A stretch of 64,000 bases of DNA from an uncultured Clostridia bacterium (GCA_946500295.1 CAMMVF010000012.1:1-64000), one strand, 5' to 3'. Positions 44,733 to 53,360 are shown, numbered from the stretch's first letter. The notes: a model not told the origin generated them from the letters alone. Numbers and translations: made by a program.

Positions 44733-44811
44733 TATAACCAAGTCGCCGATGTCCCCCGTCTCTGTAGGCGGCGTGATCAAACGAGCTTGTCACGCGGGCG
44801 AAGATTTAAAT
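44733..44811 (-). repeat. Modular stem-loop repeat, copy C (79 bp)
   Basis: It keeps only the two outer modules: TATAACCAAGTCGCCGATGT and part of the GGCGG stem joined directly to the GTGATCAAACGAGCTTGTCAC hairpin and ATTTAAAT end. The three inner stem-loops are missing. It ends 14 bases from the stop codon of the TSCPD gene. Confidence 0.85.
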
Positions 44812-44824
44812 TGTTTAAGCTTTA

Positions 44825-45079
44825 TCATTTGTTTTCGCTAAGATATTTTTCGAGCGCCCTAGCAAGCTGATCCGGACATGAGGTGCCTTTCGTTCCGCAT
44901 TGTATTCCTTCGCAGCGGTCGATAACCTGCTGAGCTGTCATTCCCTGAACTAATGACGCTATGCCCTTGAGATTGCCGTTACAGCCTCCGTAAAATTTTA
45001 CGTTCTTAATTTTGTCTCCGTCCATCTCAAGCTCTATGCTCTTTGAACATACTCCTTTGGGAGCGTACTCATACTTCAT
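44825..45079 (-). CDS. TSCPD-domain protein
   Basis: The protein has 84 residues. FYGGCNGNLKGIASLVQGM and GTKGTSCPDQLARAL contain the TSCPD motif of this small family (TIGR03905-type). The role is unclear; the domain also occurs at the C-terminus of some class II ribonucleotide reductases, where Cys residues bind metal. It overlaps the PHP gene by 11 bases. Confidence 0.88.
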   Translation of the reverse strand: MKYEYAPKGVCSKSIELEMDGDKIKNVKFYGGCNGNLKGIASLVQGMTAQQVIDRCEGIQCGTKGTSCPDQLARALEKYLSENK

Positions 45080-45917
45080 TATTCTTCCTCCTTTTATTTT
45101 TCAAAGTCTTAAGCCTCATAAGTCCTTCATCATCGGTCGTACAAGTGCCTATCGGGTGAACCTGGCTGGTACTGCCGCCGTGGAAATCCGTACCGCCGGT
45201 ACGGATTAAGTCGTAGTTTTCAGCTATCTCCATCAATATTTTATCCTCTCCCTCACGTCTTCTCGGAAAATTATATTCAACTCCGTCAAGACCCTTTTCC
45301 GCTAGCTCAGGGAGCAAGTCAATTGAATTGTAAACCGAGGGATGAGCTAAAACCGCTATTCCGCCTGCCTCATGGATTTTGTCTAAAATCATAAAACAGT
45401 CGGGATACTCGATATTGGTCGGAGCTATACCAGTCTTTTTATTGAAAAGCCTACTGAACAGCTCGCCGTAAATTCTGTCTGTATATCCAGCATCGAGGAG
45501 AGTTTGCATTATATGCTGCTTAAAGAGGGTAACGCTGCCGCTTGATCTTCGCTCTACCATTTCCTCAGTAATCGGGTACAGCTTCATTATCTTTTCAAGT
45601 GATGCTCTTCCCTCACGATAGCGACTTTGGGCGATTTTAGAAAATATATCATTAAAGCTTTCGGGAAAGTCAGGGTAGTAGCAGAGAATATGAACAAGCC
45701 TTTTTCTCTTGTTGTCATAGCAAGAAATCTCGGCTCCGGGTATAACCTCCAGCCCTATTTCGTTTCCCAGACTAATTGCCTTTGATACCCCTGCGAAGGT
45801 GTCATGGTCTGTAAGGGCTATTGCGCTAAGTCCGCTGCCCTTTGCAAGCTGTACCAGTTCGCCGACATCAGTGCTGCCGTCGGACAGCCTTGTATGGCAG
45901 TGTAAATCTGCAGACAT
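45069..45917 (-). CDS. PHP-domain phosphoesterase
   Basis: The protein has about 282 residues from ATG 45917 (MSADLHCHTRLSDGS), with CAGGAGG 8 bases upstream. Metal ligands are in DLHCHTRLSDG, ALTDHDTF, IPGAEISC and a late GTDFHGG. The domain size and insertion fit the YciV-type RNase AM / nucleoside 3',5'-bisphosphate phosphatase family, which clears short oligoribonucleotides and pAp. A tRNA-like gene lies directly upstream on the same strand. Confidence 0.88.
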   Translation of the reverse strand: MSADLHCHTRLSDGSTDVGELVQLAKGSGLSAIALTDHDTFAGVSKAISLGNEIGLEVIPGAEISCYDNKRKRLVHILCYYPDFPESFNDIFSKIAQSRYREGRASLEKIMKLYPITEEMVERRSSGSVTLFKQHIMQTLLDAGYTDRIYGELFSRLFNKKTGIAPTNIEYPDCFMILDKIHEAGGIAVLAHPSVYNSIDLLPELAEKGLDGVEYNFPRRREGEDKILMEIAENYDLIRTGGTDFHGGSTSQVHPIGTCTTDDEGLMRLKTLKNKRRKNNEV

Positions 45918-45945
45918 ATTATAAAAACCTCCTGACAGCAAAAAA

Positions 45946-46021
45946 TTGAGCGGATGATGAGGCGCAAACTTACTATCGCCACCTTGGCAAGGTGTCGCTC
46001 TACCGGATGAGCTGCATCCGC
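45946..46021 (-). tRNA. tRNA-Gly (GCC), divergent
   Basis: A cloverleaf can be drawn: acceptor GCGGATG/CATCCGC (7 bp), D-arm GCTC/GAGC with GG in the loop, anticodon loop TTGCCAA (anticodon GCC), T73 and a 3' CAA where CCA would be expected. It departs from normal in three places. The anticodon stem has an A x G mismatch at 27-43. The T-stem is GTAAG/CTCAT, with a G-U and an A x C pair. The T-loop is TTTGCGC instead of TTCGANN. It has a consensus promoter, so it may be a decaying gene or a specialised tRNA. Confidence 0.75.
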
Positions 46022-46039
46022 AAGTAACGTTTGAGTATC

Positions 46040-46068
46040 ATTATAGTTTTTCCGATAAAAAAAGTCAA
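46040..46068 (-). promoter_or_regulatory. Promoter of the divergent tRNA-Gly and PHP gene
   Basis: On the minus strand, TTGACT, 17 bp, TATAAT, ending 18 bases before the tRNA 5' end. It is one of the best promoters in the window. Confidence 0.8.
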
Positions 46069-46187
46069 GCTCACCCGGCAATAATAGACAAGCTTTGTTT
46101 GACAGCCGTGTAATTTAAGTGTATAGTTATTACGTAAAAATTTTGAGAGCGAAAGATAGAATTCTGCTTATTGAAAGGACGTAGAAG

Positions 46188-47102
46188 ATGAAATTTTGCA
46201 GCAACTGCTACTCGCCGCTAAAGGATGATGAATTATTTTGCTCAAATTGCGGCGCTCGGGTAAGCGGACATAATGGGACAACTGCACAAGGTCACGACAA
46301 ACCGGAGCACGAACACCTTGAACCAACTCAAAGCCATGACAATCCGGAGCATGAACATCTTGAACCGAATCAAGATCCGACAGATTATGGAGATAATTTT
46401 GAACAGGGGCAACCGGATAACTCTACAGACTCAAACTACGATGCCCCTGAAAACAATATATACAGTCACAGTGAACAATCCTCATCTGAGGTTGATGCTG
46501 CAACCGCTGAAGGAGCTGGCATAAAAAAGGTCTGTCCAAATTGCAACCAACCGCTTGAGCACGGCAGCAGCGTCTGTCCCTACTGTGGCTACGACGTAGC
46601 AAGATATAACGATGGTTTTGATTCTCCAATAGATGATGAATACATCCCGCCGACCGCTTCCGCCGGTACTCACTCTGTTCAGGGAACTACTAAAAACAAG
46701 AAGAAAAAGGACAAGGGCAAGACTGCTATTATTGTCACTGCAATAATAGCCGCTCTGGTCATTGTCACTGCTGCAGTGATGATATTTGTAGTACCTCAGC
46801 TCGGCGGCTTCGGGAACACTGAGGAAACACGCCCCAGCGAAACACAGGCAGCAACAGAACCTGCCACCGAGGAAACCGAACCTGAAACCGAAACACCGAC
46901 AGAGGTTTACACCGAAGCCCCGACAGAACCTCCTACACCCGCTCCAACAGAACCGCCCACCGAGCCGCCGACAGAACCACCTACCGCACCTCCGACAGAA
47001 CCTCCTACACCCGCTCCGACGGAAGCTCCAACCGAAGCTCCCACTGACGCTCCACCCGAGCCTGAGACAGAGCCAAACTTTCCTCAGGCTGACATCGAGT
47101 AA
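46188..47102 (+). CDS. Zinc-ribbon membrane protein with Thr/Pro/Glu-rich extracytoplasmic tail
   Basis: The protein has 304 residues. Two zinc ribbons are present: CSNCYSPLKDDELFCSNCG at residues 4-22 and CPNCNQPLEHGSSVCPYCG near 115-133. Between them is an acidic spacer with a near-duplicate HDxPEHEHLEP. A Lys-rich patch precedes one transmembrane helix (IIVTAIIAALVIVTAAVMIFVV, near 180-201). The last 90 residues are Thr/Pro/Glu repeats (TEPPTEPPTE), as in wall-spanning linkers. Function is unknown; it may sense or connect cytoplasm and wall. Confidence 0.8.
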   Translation: MKFCSNCYSPLKDDELFCSNCGARVSGHNGTTAQGHDKPEHEHLEPTQSHDNPEHEHLEPNQDPTDYGDNFEQGQPDNSTDSNYDAPENNIYSHSEQSSSEVDAATAEGAGIKKVCPNCNQPLEHGSSVCPYCGYDVARYNDGFDSPIDDEYIPPTASAGTHSVQGTTKNKKKKDKGKTAIIVTAIIAALVIVTAAVMIFVVPQLGGFGNTEETRPSETQAATEPATEETEPETETPTEVYTEAPTEPPTPAPTEPPTEPPTEPPTAPPTEPPTPAPTEAPTEAPTDAPPEPETEPNFPQADIE

Positions 47103-47132
47103 AGTCTGTCACTTAAAAGAGGTAAACACAGA

Positions 47133-47504
47133 ATGAAAAATCAGAGATTTCAATTTTTAATTCTGACTATTATTATTTTTATAGTGGGATTTTTCCTTTT
47201 TGGAATCTTAGGAATAATTATTCCTTTAAACAACGCGTCAACTTATGTAACTGACAATCCTTTTTTATGTTGGCTTTTTCTCTCTTTTTGGGGTGGTTAT
47301 TATTTTTTCAGCATATTGTCAGGACTATTTTTTACAGTAAAATGGCTTTCCAAGAAATCTTTTGTAATTAAAATCTTGATGACAGTTGTTTTCGTTATTC
47401 CTATATACGTAGTAATGGCAGGCGTGTTTTACAGCATTCCTTATTGGATATATAACCTTATTCAATATAAAAGAATTGCTGATAAAGCTCCGACACATGT
47501 ATAA
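47133..47504 (+). CDS. Small integral membrane protein of unknown function
   Basis: The protein has 123 residues with three hydrophobic segments (near 8-30, 48-68 and 78-105) and a basic end. Ribosome-binding site AGAGGTAAACAC. It follows the zinc-ribbon protein by 30 bases and is probably co-transcribed, closed by a terminator. No family recognised. Confidence 0.7.
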   Translation: MKNQRFQFLILTIIIFIVGFFLFGILGIIIPLNNASTYVTDNPFLCWLFLSFWGGYYFFSILSGLFFTVKWLSKKSFVIKILMTVVFVIPIYVVMAGVFYSIPYWIYNLIQYKRIADKAPTHV

Positions 47505-47508
47505 TTTA

Positions 47509-47552
47509 AACTCCCTGAGTTAGAGCTGTGCTTTAACTCAGGGAGTTTTATT
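47509..47552. terminator. Bidirectional terminator between convergent units
   Basis: AACTCCCTGAGTTA / TAACTCAGGGAGTT is a 14-bp perfect stem, followed by TTTTATT on the plus side and flanked by A residues on the other side. Confidence 0.9.
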
Positions 47553-47557
47553 GTCTT

Positions 47558-48250
47558 TCAAATAAATTGAGCGAATATAGAAGCCCCGCCAACAGTAAGT
47601 ATGCCCGAAACGGCTATTGAGAGGCTGCTCATGGCGCCCTCGACCTCGCCCATTTCCATTGCCTTGGTCGTGCCGACCGCATGCGATGAGGTACCGATAG
47701 CTATTCCCTTTGCCACAGGATTCTTTATTCTAAAGAGCTTACAGATAAACGGAGCAATTACATTGCCCAAAACCCCGGTGATTACTATAACTGCCACCGA
47801 AATTGTGACGTAACCGCCAAGCTCCTCTGATACACCCATGCCGATTGCCGTTGTAATTGACTTAGGCAGCATAGTAACATACTCTGTATGACTCAGCCCA
47901 AATGCAAGAGCCATCAGAAAAACACAGACAAGGCTTGTGAGAACTCCGGAGACTATACCCAGTATTATCGCCGCAAAGTTCTTACGCAACAGGCTGAGCT
48001 GCTCATAAAGGGGAACAGCAAGGGCGACAGTAGCCGGTGTTAGAAACCAGTTTAAATATTCAGCGCCCTCGTTATAGGCGTCATAATCTATATTCAGCAG
48101 CAAGAGCGCTGCCACTGTGATAATTATCGAAATGAGAAGAGGATTAAAAATAGCGAGTTTAAATTTTTTCTTTAAAAGAAAACCCAATCCGTAGGCGCTG
48201 ATGCTTATCAGCACCCCGAAGAAAGCAGAGTCCGACAAAACCTCACTCAT
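47558..48250 (-). CDS. lrgB: LrgB-family membrane protein
   Basis: The protein has about 230 residues from ATG 48250 (MSEVLSDSAF), overlapping the lrgA stop by 8 bases. Multiple hydrophobic segments are present, and the conserved LPKSITTAIGMGVSEELGG and GTSSHAVGTTKAMEMGEVEGAMSSL stretches identify LrgB/CidB. LrgAB proteins modulate murein hydrolase activity and export small metabolites such as pyruvate in some species. Confidence 0.94.
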   Translation of the reverse strand: MSEVLSDSAFFGVLISISAYGLGFLLKKKFKLAIFNPLLISIIITVAALLLLNIDYDAYNEGAEYLNWFLTPATVALAVPLYEQLSLLRKNFAAIILGIVSGVLTSLVCVFLMALAFGLSHTEYVTMLPKSITTAIGMGVSEELGGYVTISVAVIVITGVLGNVIAPFICKLFRIKNPVAKGIAIGTSSHAVGTTKAMEMGEVEGAMSSLSIAVSGILTVGGASIFAQFI

Positions 48251-48614
48251 CGTCCTCACCGTCCCTTTTGGTACTGCGATTGATCACAGCCTGAGTAACT
48301 CTTCCGGAGACCGCCATTACCGCCACTGTTGATACAACCGTTATAACGGCAACGGGCAAAAAAATAGGCCTCAGTACATCCCAGGATTTAAGCAGCCCTA
48401 CCCCGGCAGGAATAAACATAAGCGGCATTATTTCTATTAAAAGCTTAGACGCAGAGCCTACCGCCGACAACCGCACTACCCCTGTACAAAGTAAAATAAG
48501 CAGGATAACAAGTCCATAAATGCTCGCCGGAATCGGCAGCGGTACTACGGCGTTTAAAATCTCTCCAACAAACGATATGGCAAGAATTATTCCGAATTGC
48601 TTTACATATTTCAT
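48243..48614 (-). CDS. lrgA: LrgA-family holin-like protein
   Basis: The protein has 123 residues with four hydrophobic segments. PLPIPASIYGLVILLILLCTGVV and LLIEIMPLMFIPAGVGLL are typical of the LrgA/CidA family. It is translationally coupled to lrgB. Ribosome-binding site GAGGGGTG. Confidence 0.93.
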   Translation of the reverse strand: MKYVKQFGIILAISFVGEILNAVVPLPIPASIYGLVILLILLCTGVVRLSAVGSASKLLIEIMPLMFIPAGVGLLKSWDVLRPIFLPVAVITVVSTVAVMAVSGRVTQAVINRSTKRDGEDDE

Positions 48615-48633
48615 TTTACACCCCTCAAAAAGC

Positions 48634-49140
48634 TCAGCCGTGTGCCAAAAATATATTCTTACACAGCCTTGTGCCGCTTTCTGTTTTAAACACCTTATCT
48701 ATACAGCTTTTTATCGCTTCATTACTCAAGCAGTCCTCCTCCATATTCACTATGAGGTCTGCTTCAACCAAAATCTGATAATCCATACCGTCGATATTAT
48801 TGTAGGTATGGTGATGTGCTACAAGATAGCTCACCCTGGATATAACCTCGCTCGGGAAATCGAGATTAGTCAGCATTTTCTCCGCTACCGGAGGTCCCTC
48901 CAGCTCCTGCTGCTTGCCTGTGCAACTGCCGTATTTTTTCTCAGAGGGCTTTATTCCTATATCGTGAACCAAAGCGGCAGTCCTGAGAATAAACAGCTCA
49001 TTTTCATCAAGCTGCTCCAAGCCTCCGATCATACCTGCCAAAGTAAAAACCTTGGTAAAGTGGAAAATTCTCTTTTTATCCCCCTGAAAATAGTCTGTCA
49101 TGCTGTCAAATAATTTATTAATATCTTTTTCTCTGCACAT
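48634..49140 (-). CDS. HD-domain phosphohydrolase
   Basis: The protein has about 168 residues from ATG 49140 (MCREKDINKL), with GGAGG 5 bases upstream. HD motif: RIFHFTKV (His), AALVHDIGI (His-Asp) and VAHHHTYNNIDG; a final Asp is in LVEADLIVN. Metal-dependent phosphohydrolase, possibly nucleotide-directed; substrate unknown. It lies 20 bases before lrgA and behind the ftsZ terminator. Confidence 0.85.
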   Translation of the reverse strand: MCREKDINKLFDSMTDYFQGDKKRIFHFTKVFTLAGMIGGLEQLDENELFILRTAALVHDIGIKPSEKKYGSCTGKQQELEGPPVAEKMLTNLDFPSEVISRVSYLVAHHHTYNNIDGMDYQILVEADLIVNMEEDCLSNEAIKSCIDKVFKTESGTRLCKNIFLAHG

Positions 49141-49152
49141 AGCTTCCTCCAT

Positions 49153-49180
49153 AAAAAAGAGGCTGCCTGACGACAGCCTC
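49153..49180 (-). terminator. ftsZ terminator
   Basis: GAGGCTG / CAGCCTC is followed on the minus strand by TTTTTTAT. The T-tract runs directly into the ribosome-binding site of the HD gene. Confidence 0.85.
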
Positions 49181-49195
49181 TGCGCACTTTAAAAT

Positions 49196-50335
49196 TTACT
49201 TGCGGTTAAAAATTGACATAATCTGGAAATATGAATCATCGTCATCGTCATCAACAACATCAACCGCAGGCTTCTTAGGAGCTTCCTTAGCGGGAGCTGA
49301 TGAAGACGCAGCTCTGAACGCCTCTCTGGCAGTAGATCTTGTTCTGCTTCTCGGGTCACGGACTGTCGGCTCGTTACCGCCGTTAAATCCTGTGGCGATA
49401 ACTGTAACACTCATTTCGTCCTCCATATTCTCATCCAGAACAGCACCCCAAATGATGTTTGCATCCGGGTCAGCCTGCTCGGTGATCATTGCGGAGGCGG
49501 TGTCAATCTCGTCAAGTCCGATATCAGGAGAAGCTGTGATGTTGACGATAACGCCCTTAGCGCCGCCGATGGATGTCTCAAGCAAGGGGCTGGTGATAGC
49601 CATTCTTGCTGCCTCGTCCGCCTTGTCCTTTCCTGTTGCATAACCGATACCCATGTGAGCATAACCTGCATTCTGCATGATGGCAGTTACATCGGCAAAG
49701 TCAAGGTTTACAAGACCCGGGATGAGGATGAGATCGGAGATACTCTGAACACCCTGACGAAGCACATCGTCTGCAAGCTCAAAGGCGTTTTTCAGGGTTA
49801 TTCTCTGCTCACTGGCATATTTAAGTCGCTCGTTAGGTACAACGATGAGGGAGTCAACATTCTCTCTTAATGCTGCAATTCCTGCCTCAGCCTGCTCCAT
49901 TCTCTTCTTGCCCTCAAATGCAAAAGGCTTAGTAACGATAGCGGTTGTCAAAATTCCCATTGACTTTGCAATCTCTGCTACTATCGGAGCGGCTCCGGTA
50001 CCTGTACCGCCGCCCATTCCTGCAGTAATGAATACCATATCGGTATCCTTAAGCACTGCCTCGATTTCCTCTCTGTTTTCCTCGGCTGCCTGTCTGCCGA
50101 CCTCGGGCTTTGAACCTGCGCCCTTACCGTGTGTGATCTTCTCACCGATCTTAATTTTTGTTCCGGCGCTGGAGAACTGAAGAACGTGGTCATCTGTATT
50201 AACTGCGACAAATTCTACACACTGTACACCCATTTTTACCATTCGATTTACGGCGTTTCCACCGCCGCCGCCAACACCTATTACCTTTATAACAGGAATA
50301 TCGTTGCCAAACTCTTTTTCAATCTCAAATGCCAT
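49196..50335 (-). CDS. ftsZ: Cell division GTPase FtsZ
   Basis: The protein has 379 residues. The GTP-binding loop GGGTGTGAAP lies near residues 107-116; NVDSLIVVPNERL and the T7 loop region LDFADVTAIM follow. A disordered Thr/Ala/Pro linker with an Asp run leads to the conserved C-terminal peptide SYFQIMSIFNRK, which binds FtsA/SepF-type partners. It forms the Z-ring. It is at the end of the dcw cluster and separated from divIB by 236 bases, so it probably also has its own promoter. Confidence 0.98.
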   Translation of the reverse strand: MAFEIEKEFGNDIPVIKVIGVGGGGGNAVNRMVKMGVQCVEFVAVNTDDHVLQFSSAGTKIKIGEKITHGKGAGSKPEVGRQAAEENREEIEAVLKDTDMVFITAGMGGGTGTGAAPIVAEIAKSMGILTTAIVTKPFAFEGKKRMEQAEAGIAALRENVDSLIVVPNERLKYASEQRITLKNAFELADDVLRQGVQSISDLILIPGLVNLDFADVTAIMQNAGYAHMGIGYATGKDKADEAARMAITSPLLETSIGGAKGVIVNITASPDIGLDEIDTASAMITEQADPDANIIWGAVLDENMEDEMSVTVIATGFNGGNEPTVRDPRSRTRSTAREAFRAASSSAPAKEAPKKPAVDVVDDDDDDSYFQIMSIFNRK

Positions 50336-50353
50336 TTAAACTTCCTCCTAAGC

Positions 50354-50367
50354 GTCGTATATACGAC
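50354..50367 (-). promoter_or_regulatory. Palindrome beside the ftsZ Shine-Dalgarno
   Basis: GTCGTATATACGAC is a perfect 14-bp palindrome 5 bases upstream of AGGAGG. It could be an operator or an RNA hairpin affecting translation. Confidence 0.4.
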
Positions 50368-50440
50368 CATCAAATAATATTTATACAAATCAATTTCAAA
50401 ACGTATATGCTGGCAGCTACTATACTGCTACCTTATAAAT

Positions 50441-50458
50441 TTAACACATTGGTGTTAA
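50441..50458 (-). promoter_or_regulatory. Palindrome upstream of ftsZ
   Basis: TTAACAC-CAAT-GTGTTAA, a perfect 7+7 palindrome 105-125 bases before the ftsZ start. Confidence 0.4.
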
Positions 50459-50570
50459 AATTTCAATAGAGATTTTCAGATTTTTTTCTATTTTTCGCAA
50501 ATATATAAACAAAGTCTTATTATCTCTATTTTTTCATTTATTTTTCTACAGCCGACGAATCGACAAAAAC

Positions 50571-52070
50571 TTAATACACTCCCTCGCCGCCGTTCTGCGC
50601 AGAATAGTCATCTGCATTGTCATCTACAGAGGTATCCGAGGAATCGTAGAGTATATTGCCGTAGGCATCGGTGGGTAAAGTATTGCGGGGAACACCGCCG
50701 GAATAATCGTCAGAGGCGGCAGCACTATCACTTGGTACTGTATCCTGAGATACCGCCTCTGTGGTCTGCTGCGTAGGCGGTTCGGTAGAAGGCTGCGTAC
50801 TTTGGGTAATATCCTCCTGCTCGATTTTATCGAGATACAAATCAGAAATGGGCTTGAAGTACGACGCCTTATTTCCTTCTTTACAGCCTGACACATCGAG
50901 CCGACCTCTGTCGCTTTCGCTGAGTTTTTCATCTATTATGATTTTTGCAGTTTTGAGCTTATAGCTGACATCCTCCGGCAGACCAATGATGATTTTGATT
51001 CGGTTTGAATAATTTAAGCTTATCGACGCAGTGTTTGTAAGATCAATCTCCTTTATGCCCGAAAACTCATTTTCTTTCAACGCCTGATCCACGCTCTGCA
51101 TTATAGATAAAATCCCGCCCTCGTTGAACTCCACCAATTGACCAGGCTGAGCGGTTTTTATCGTACATCCCAAAATCATGGGTACATCGTAATTATCTAC
51201 TGAGCCGCTGACCTTCTCGAGCACCTTTCCCTCAGCGTTTAAAATAGCGTATTCATCGCCATTTTGCACGATAAAGGAAGGCTCGCTTTCGGTAACGGTA
51301 ATTACTATTGTATTGGGAATTCTAATGGAAATATCAGCCTGCTCTATATACGGAAGCTCCAGTTCGATATTTTCTTCCCCTGTTTTTTTATCGGACAGAA
51401 ATAGGTTTTCCCCCAAGGTCATACCGCTTGCGTCTATAATATCCTGAGCAGAGTAATGCTCAGCTCCTTCTACGGTAAATTCCTCAGTGCGGAAAAACAC
51501 CGTAAGTGAAAGCACAATGCCTATAGTAAGGATAATTGTAACTATCACCGCCGCAATACCTATGTTTTTAATCTTCCTGCTGCGATGAGACATCGGCCGC
51601 TTATCAAGGTCAATCTGCGGCAGATTTTCTTCCCGTCCGTGCCGCTGTCTCGACCTCCTTCTCTTAAGTTCAAGCTCATCCGTATAAAACTCGTCTCCGT
51701 AATCTTTGCGGCTCAATACGACGGGTTTATTAGATTTTTTTGCAGTTGAATTCTGTCTTCGGTTTTTGTTTTGGGGGTAGCTCTTACTTTGAGATGAGTC
51801 GCTACGATTTTTTCGCTTTTGGGGCTTATCAGTCTCAGCTGAGCTGCGAAGCGCTTCGGATTTTTGTAAGCCGCTGCTATTACTGCGGCGGCGCTTACCT
51901 CCACCGTCTTTCGGCATTTGCCTGCGAGGAGCGCTGCGCTCATTGTCGAAACTTTGGCGGCGCACGTTTGAGTTATTTCTTTGGGCTCTCTGTTTTTTCC
52001 CCTCAGCTGCGCCTGATTTACTTTCGCCCCTTTTTTTGGCTTCAGTTTCATTTTTCATATTGTTTTTCAT
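50571..52070 (-). CDS. divIB: Division protein DivIB/FtsQ
   Basis: The protein has 499 residues, much longer than usual (about 260). A highly basic, disordered cytoplasmic part covers roughly residues 1-170 (Lys/Arg/Ser/Asn-rich), then one transmembrane helix (IGIAAVIVTIILTIGIVLSLTVFF), the POTRA domain (TEEFTVEGAEHYSAQDIIDASGM) and the beta domain. An 85-residue Thr/Pro/Ser/Asp-rich tail ends the protein. DivIB bridges early and late divisome proteins. It lies next to murA, as in many Firmicutes. Confidence 0.9.
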   Translation of the reverse strand: MKNNMKNETEAKKRGESKSGAAEGKKQRAQRNNSNVRRQSFDNERSAPRRQMPKDGGGKRRRSNSSGLQKSEALRSSAETDKPQKRKNRSDSSQSKSYPQNKNRRQNSTAKKSNKPVVLSRKDYGDEFYTDELELKRRRSRQRHGREENLPQIDLDKRPMSHRSRKIKNIGIAAVIVTIILTIGIVLSLTVFFRTEEFTVEGAEHYSAQDIIDASGMTLGENLFLSDKKTGEENIELELPYIEQADISIRIPNTIVITVTESEPSFIVQNGDEYAILNAEGKVLEKVSGSVDNYDVPMILGCTIKTAQPGQLVEFNEGGILSIMQSVDQALKENEFSGIKEIDLTNTASISLNYSNRIKIIIGLPEDVSYKLKTAKIIIDEKLSESDRGRLDVSGCKEGNKASYFKPISDLYLDKIEQEDITQSTQPSTEPPTQQTTEAVSQDTVPSDSAAASDDYSGGVPRNTLPTDAYGNILYDSSDTSVDDNADDYSAQNGGEGVY

Positions 52071-52106
52071 TGCTTCTTCCCTACTTTTTCTTCCCTGACA
52101 GTTAAA

Positions 52107-53360
52107 CTATATCTTCTTAATAGAAGCGCCAAGCTCTGAAAGAACAAGCTCAATGTCTTCATAGCCTCGCTCAATAAAATTAACCCCTGTAATCTCGGTC
52201 ACGCCACTCGCTCTCAGTCCGGCGACTACCAGAGCCGCTCCGCCTCTGAGGTCGGGCGCTGCAACTTTGGCTGCGTACAGCTCAGGCACTCCCTCTACAA
52301 CGGCAACCTTACCTTCAAGATGAATTTTTGCTCCCATTCTCTCGAGAGCGCAGACGTGTTTATATCTGCTTTCAAATATGTTCTCTACAAAAATCCCTGT
52401 GCCTCTGGCAGTGGCGAGCATTGCCATTATCGGCGGCTGTGCGTCAGTAGGAAAGCCGGGATACGGCATCGTCCGCAAAAAGCTGACTGCGTGCAGCCTT
52501 GTGGGTGCATCGAGCAAAATTGCATTTCCCCTCTGGCTTACGGTACAGCCGCTCTCTTCAAACACCGGGATTATGCTGCCCAGATGCGATGGGATCACAT
52601 GATCGAGCAGAACTCTTCCTCCTGTGGCTGCGACTGCCGCCATATAGCTTGCCGCCGCTATCCTGTCGGGAATAATAGTGTGCATCGTCCCCGAGAGGCG
52701 TTCAACTCCGTCTATGATCACCACTCCCTCACCCGCTCCGGTGATTCTGGCTCCAAAGGCGTTGAGACAGTCGGCAAGATCAACAATCTCCGGTTCTCTG
52801 GCAGCATTGGTGATTATGGTAGTTCCCTTTGCCATGCAGGCGGCAAGGATGATGTTCTCGGTAGCTCCAACGCTCGGAAATGAAAGAGATATCTTCGCTC
52901 CGTGAAGCCCGTCGGGAACACTGCACTCCAGCACCCCATGTTTTTCAGATATTTCAACACCGAGCAGCCTGAGCGCCATTATGTGCAGATCAATCGGCCT
53001 CGGACCCAACTCACAACCGCCGGGGAAGGTAAGTCTCGCCCTTCCGAAACGTGAAATCATCGGTCCCAAAAAAATTATAGATGAACGCATTGCGTGCATA
53101 AGCTCATCGGGTATGTCGTACTTATCGGCACATTTGCTGTCCACATACACCGTGGCTCCGTCCTTTTTAACCTCACAGCCCATATATCTCAGAATATTCA
53201 GCGTGATATTCACATCCGACAGATTCGGACAATTATGTATCACACTGCTGTCCCCTGTCAAGAGGGTCGCCGCCAAAATCGGCAGTGCACTGTTTTTGGC
53301 GCCCTGAACCTCAATTTTTCCACACAGTCGTTTTCCACCCTCTATTATCAGCTTCGACAC
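52107..53360 (-). CDS. murA: UDP-GlcNAc 1-carboxyvinyltransferase
   Basis: The protein has about 417 residues. The start is placed at GTG 53360 (MSKLIIEGG) with AAGGGG 8 bases upstream; an earlier GTG at 53369 is possible. KIEVQGAKNSALPILAAT holds the UDP-GlcNAc site (Lys, Asn), and GGCELGPRPIDLH contains the fosfomycin-target Cys. It makes the first committed peptidoglycan precursor. Confidence 0.95.
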   Translation of the reverse strand: MSKLIIEGGKRLCGKIEVQGAKNSALPILAATLLTGDSSVIHNCPNLSDVNITLNILRYMGCEVKKDGATVYVDSKCADKYDIPDELMHAMRSSIIFLGPMISRFGRARLTFPGGCELGPRPIDLHIMALRLLGVEISEKHGVLECSVPDGLHGAKISLSFPSVGATENIILAACMAKGTTIITNAAREPEIVDLADCLNAFGARITGAGEGVVIIDGVERLSGTMHTIIPDRIAAASYMAAVAATGGRVLLDHVIPSHLGSIIPVFEESGCTVSQRGNAILLDAPTRLHAVSFLRTMPYPGFPTDAQPPIMAMLATARGTGIFVENIFESRYKHVCALERMGAKIHLEGKVAVVEGVPELYAAKVAAPDLRGGAALVVAGLRASGVTEITGVNFIERGYEDIELVLSELGASIKKI

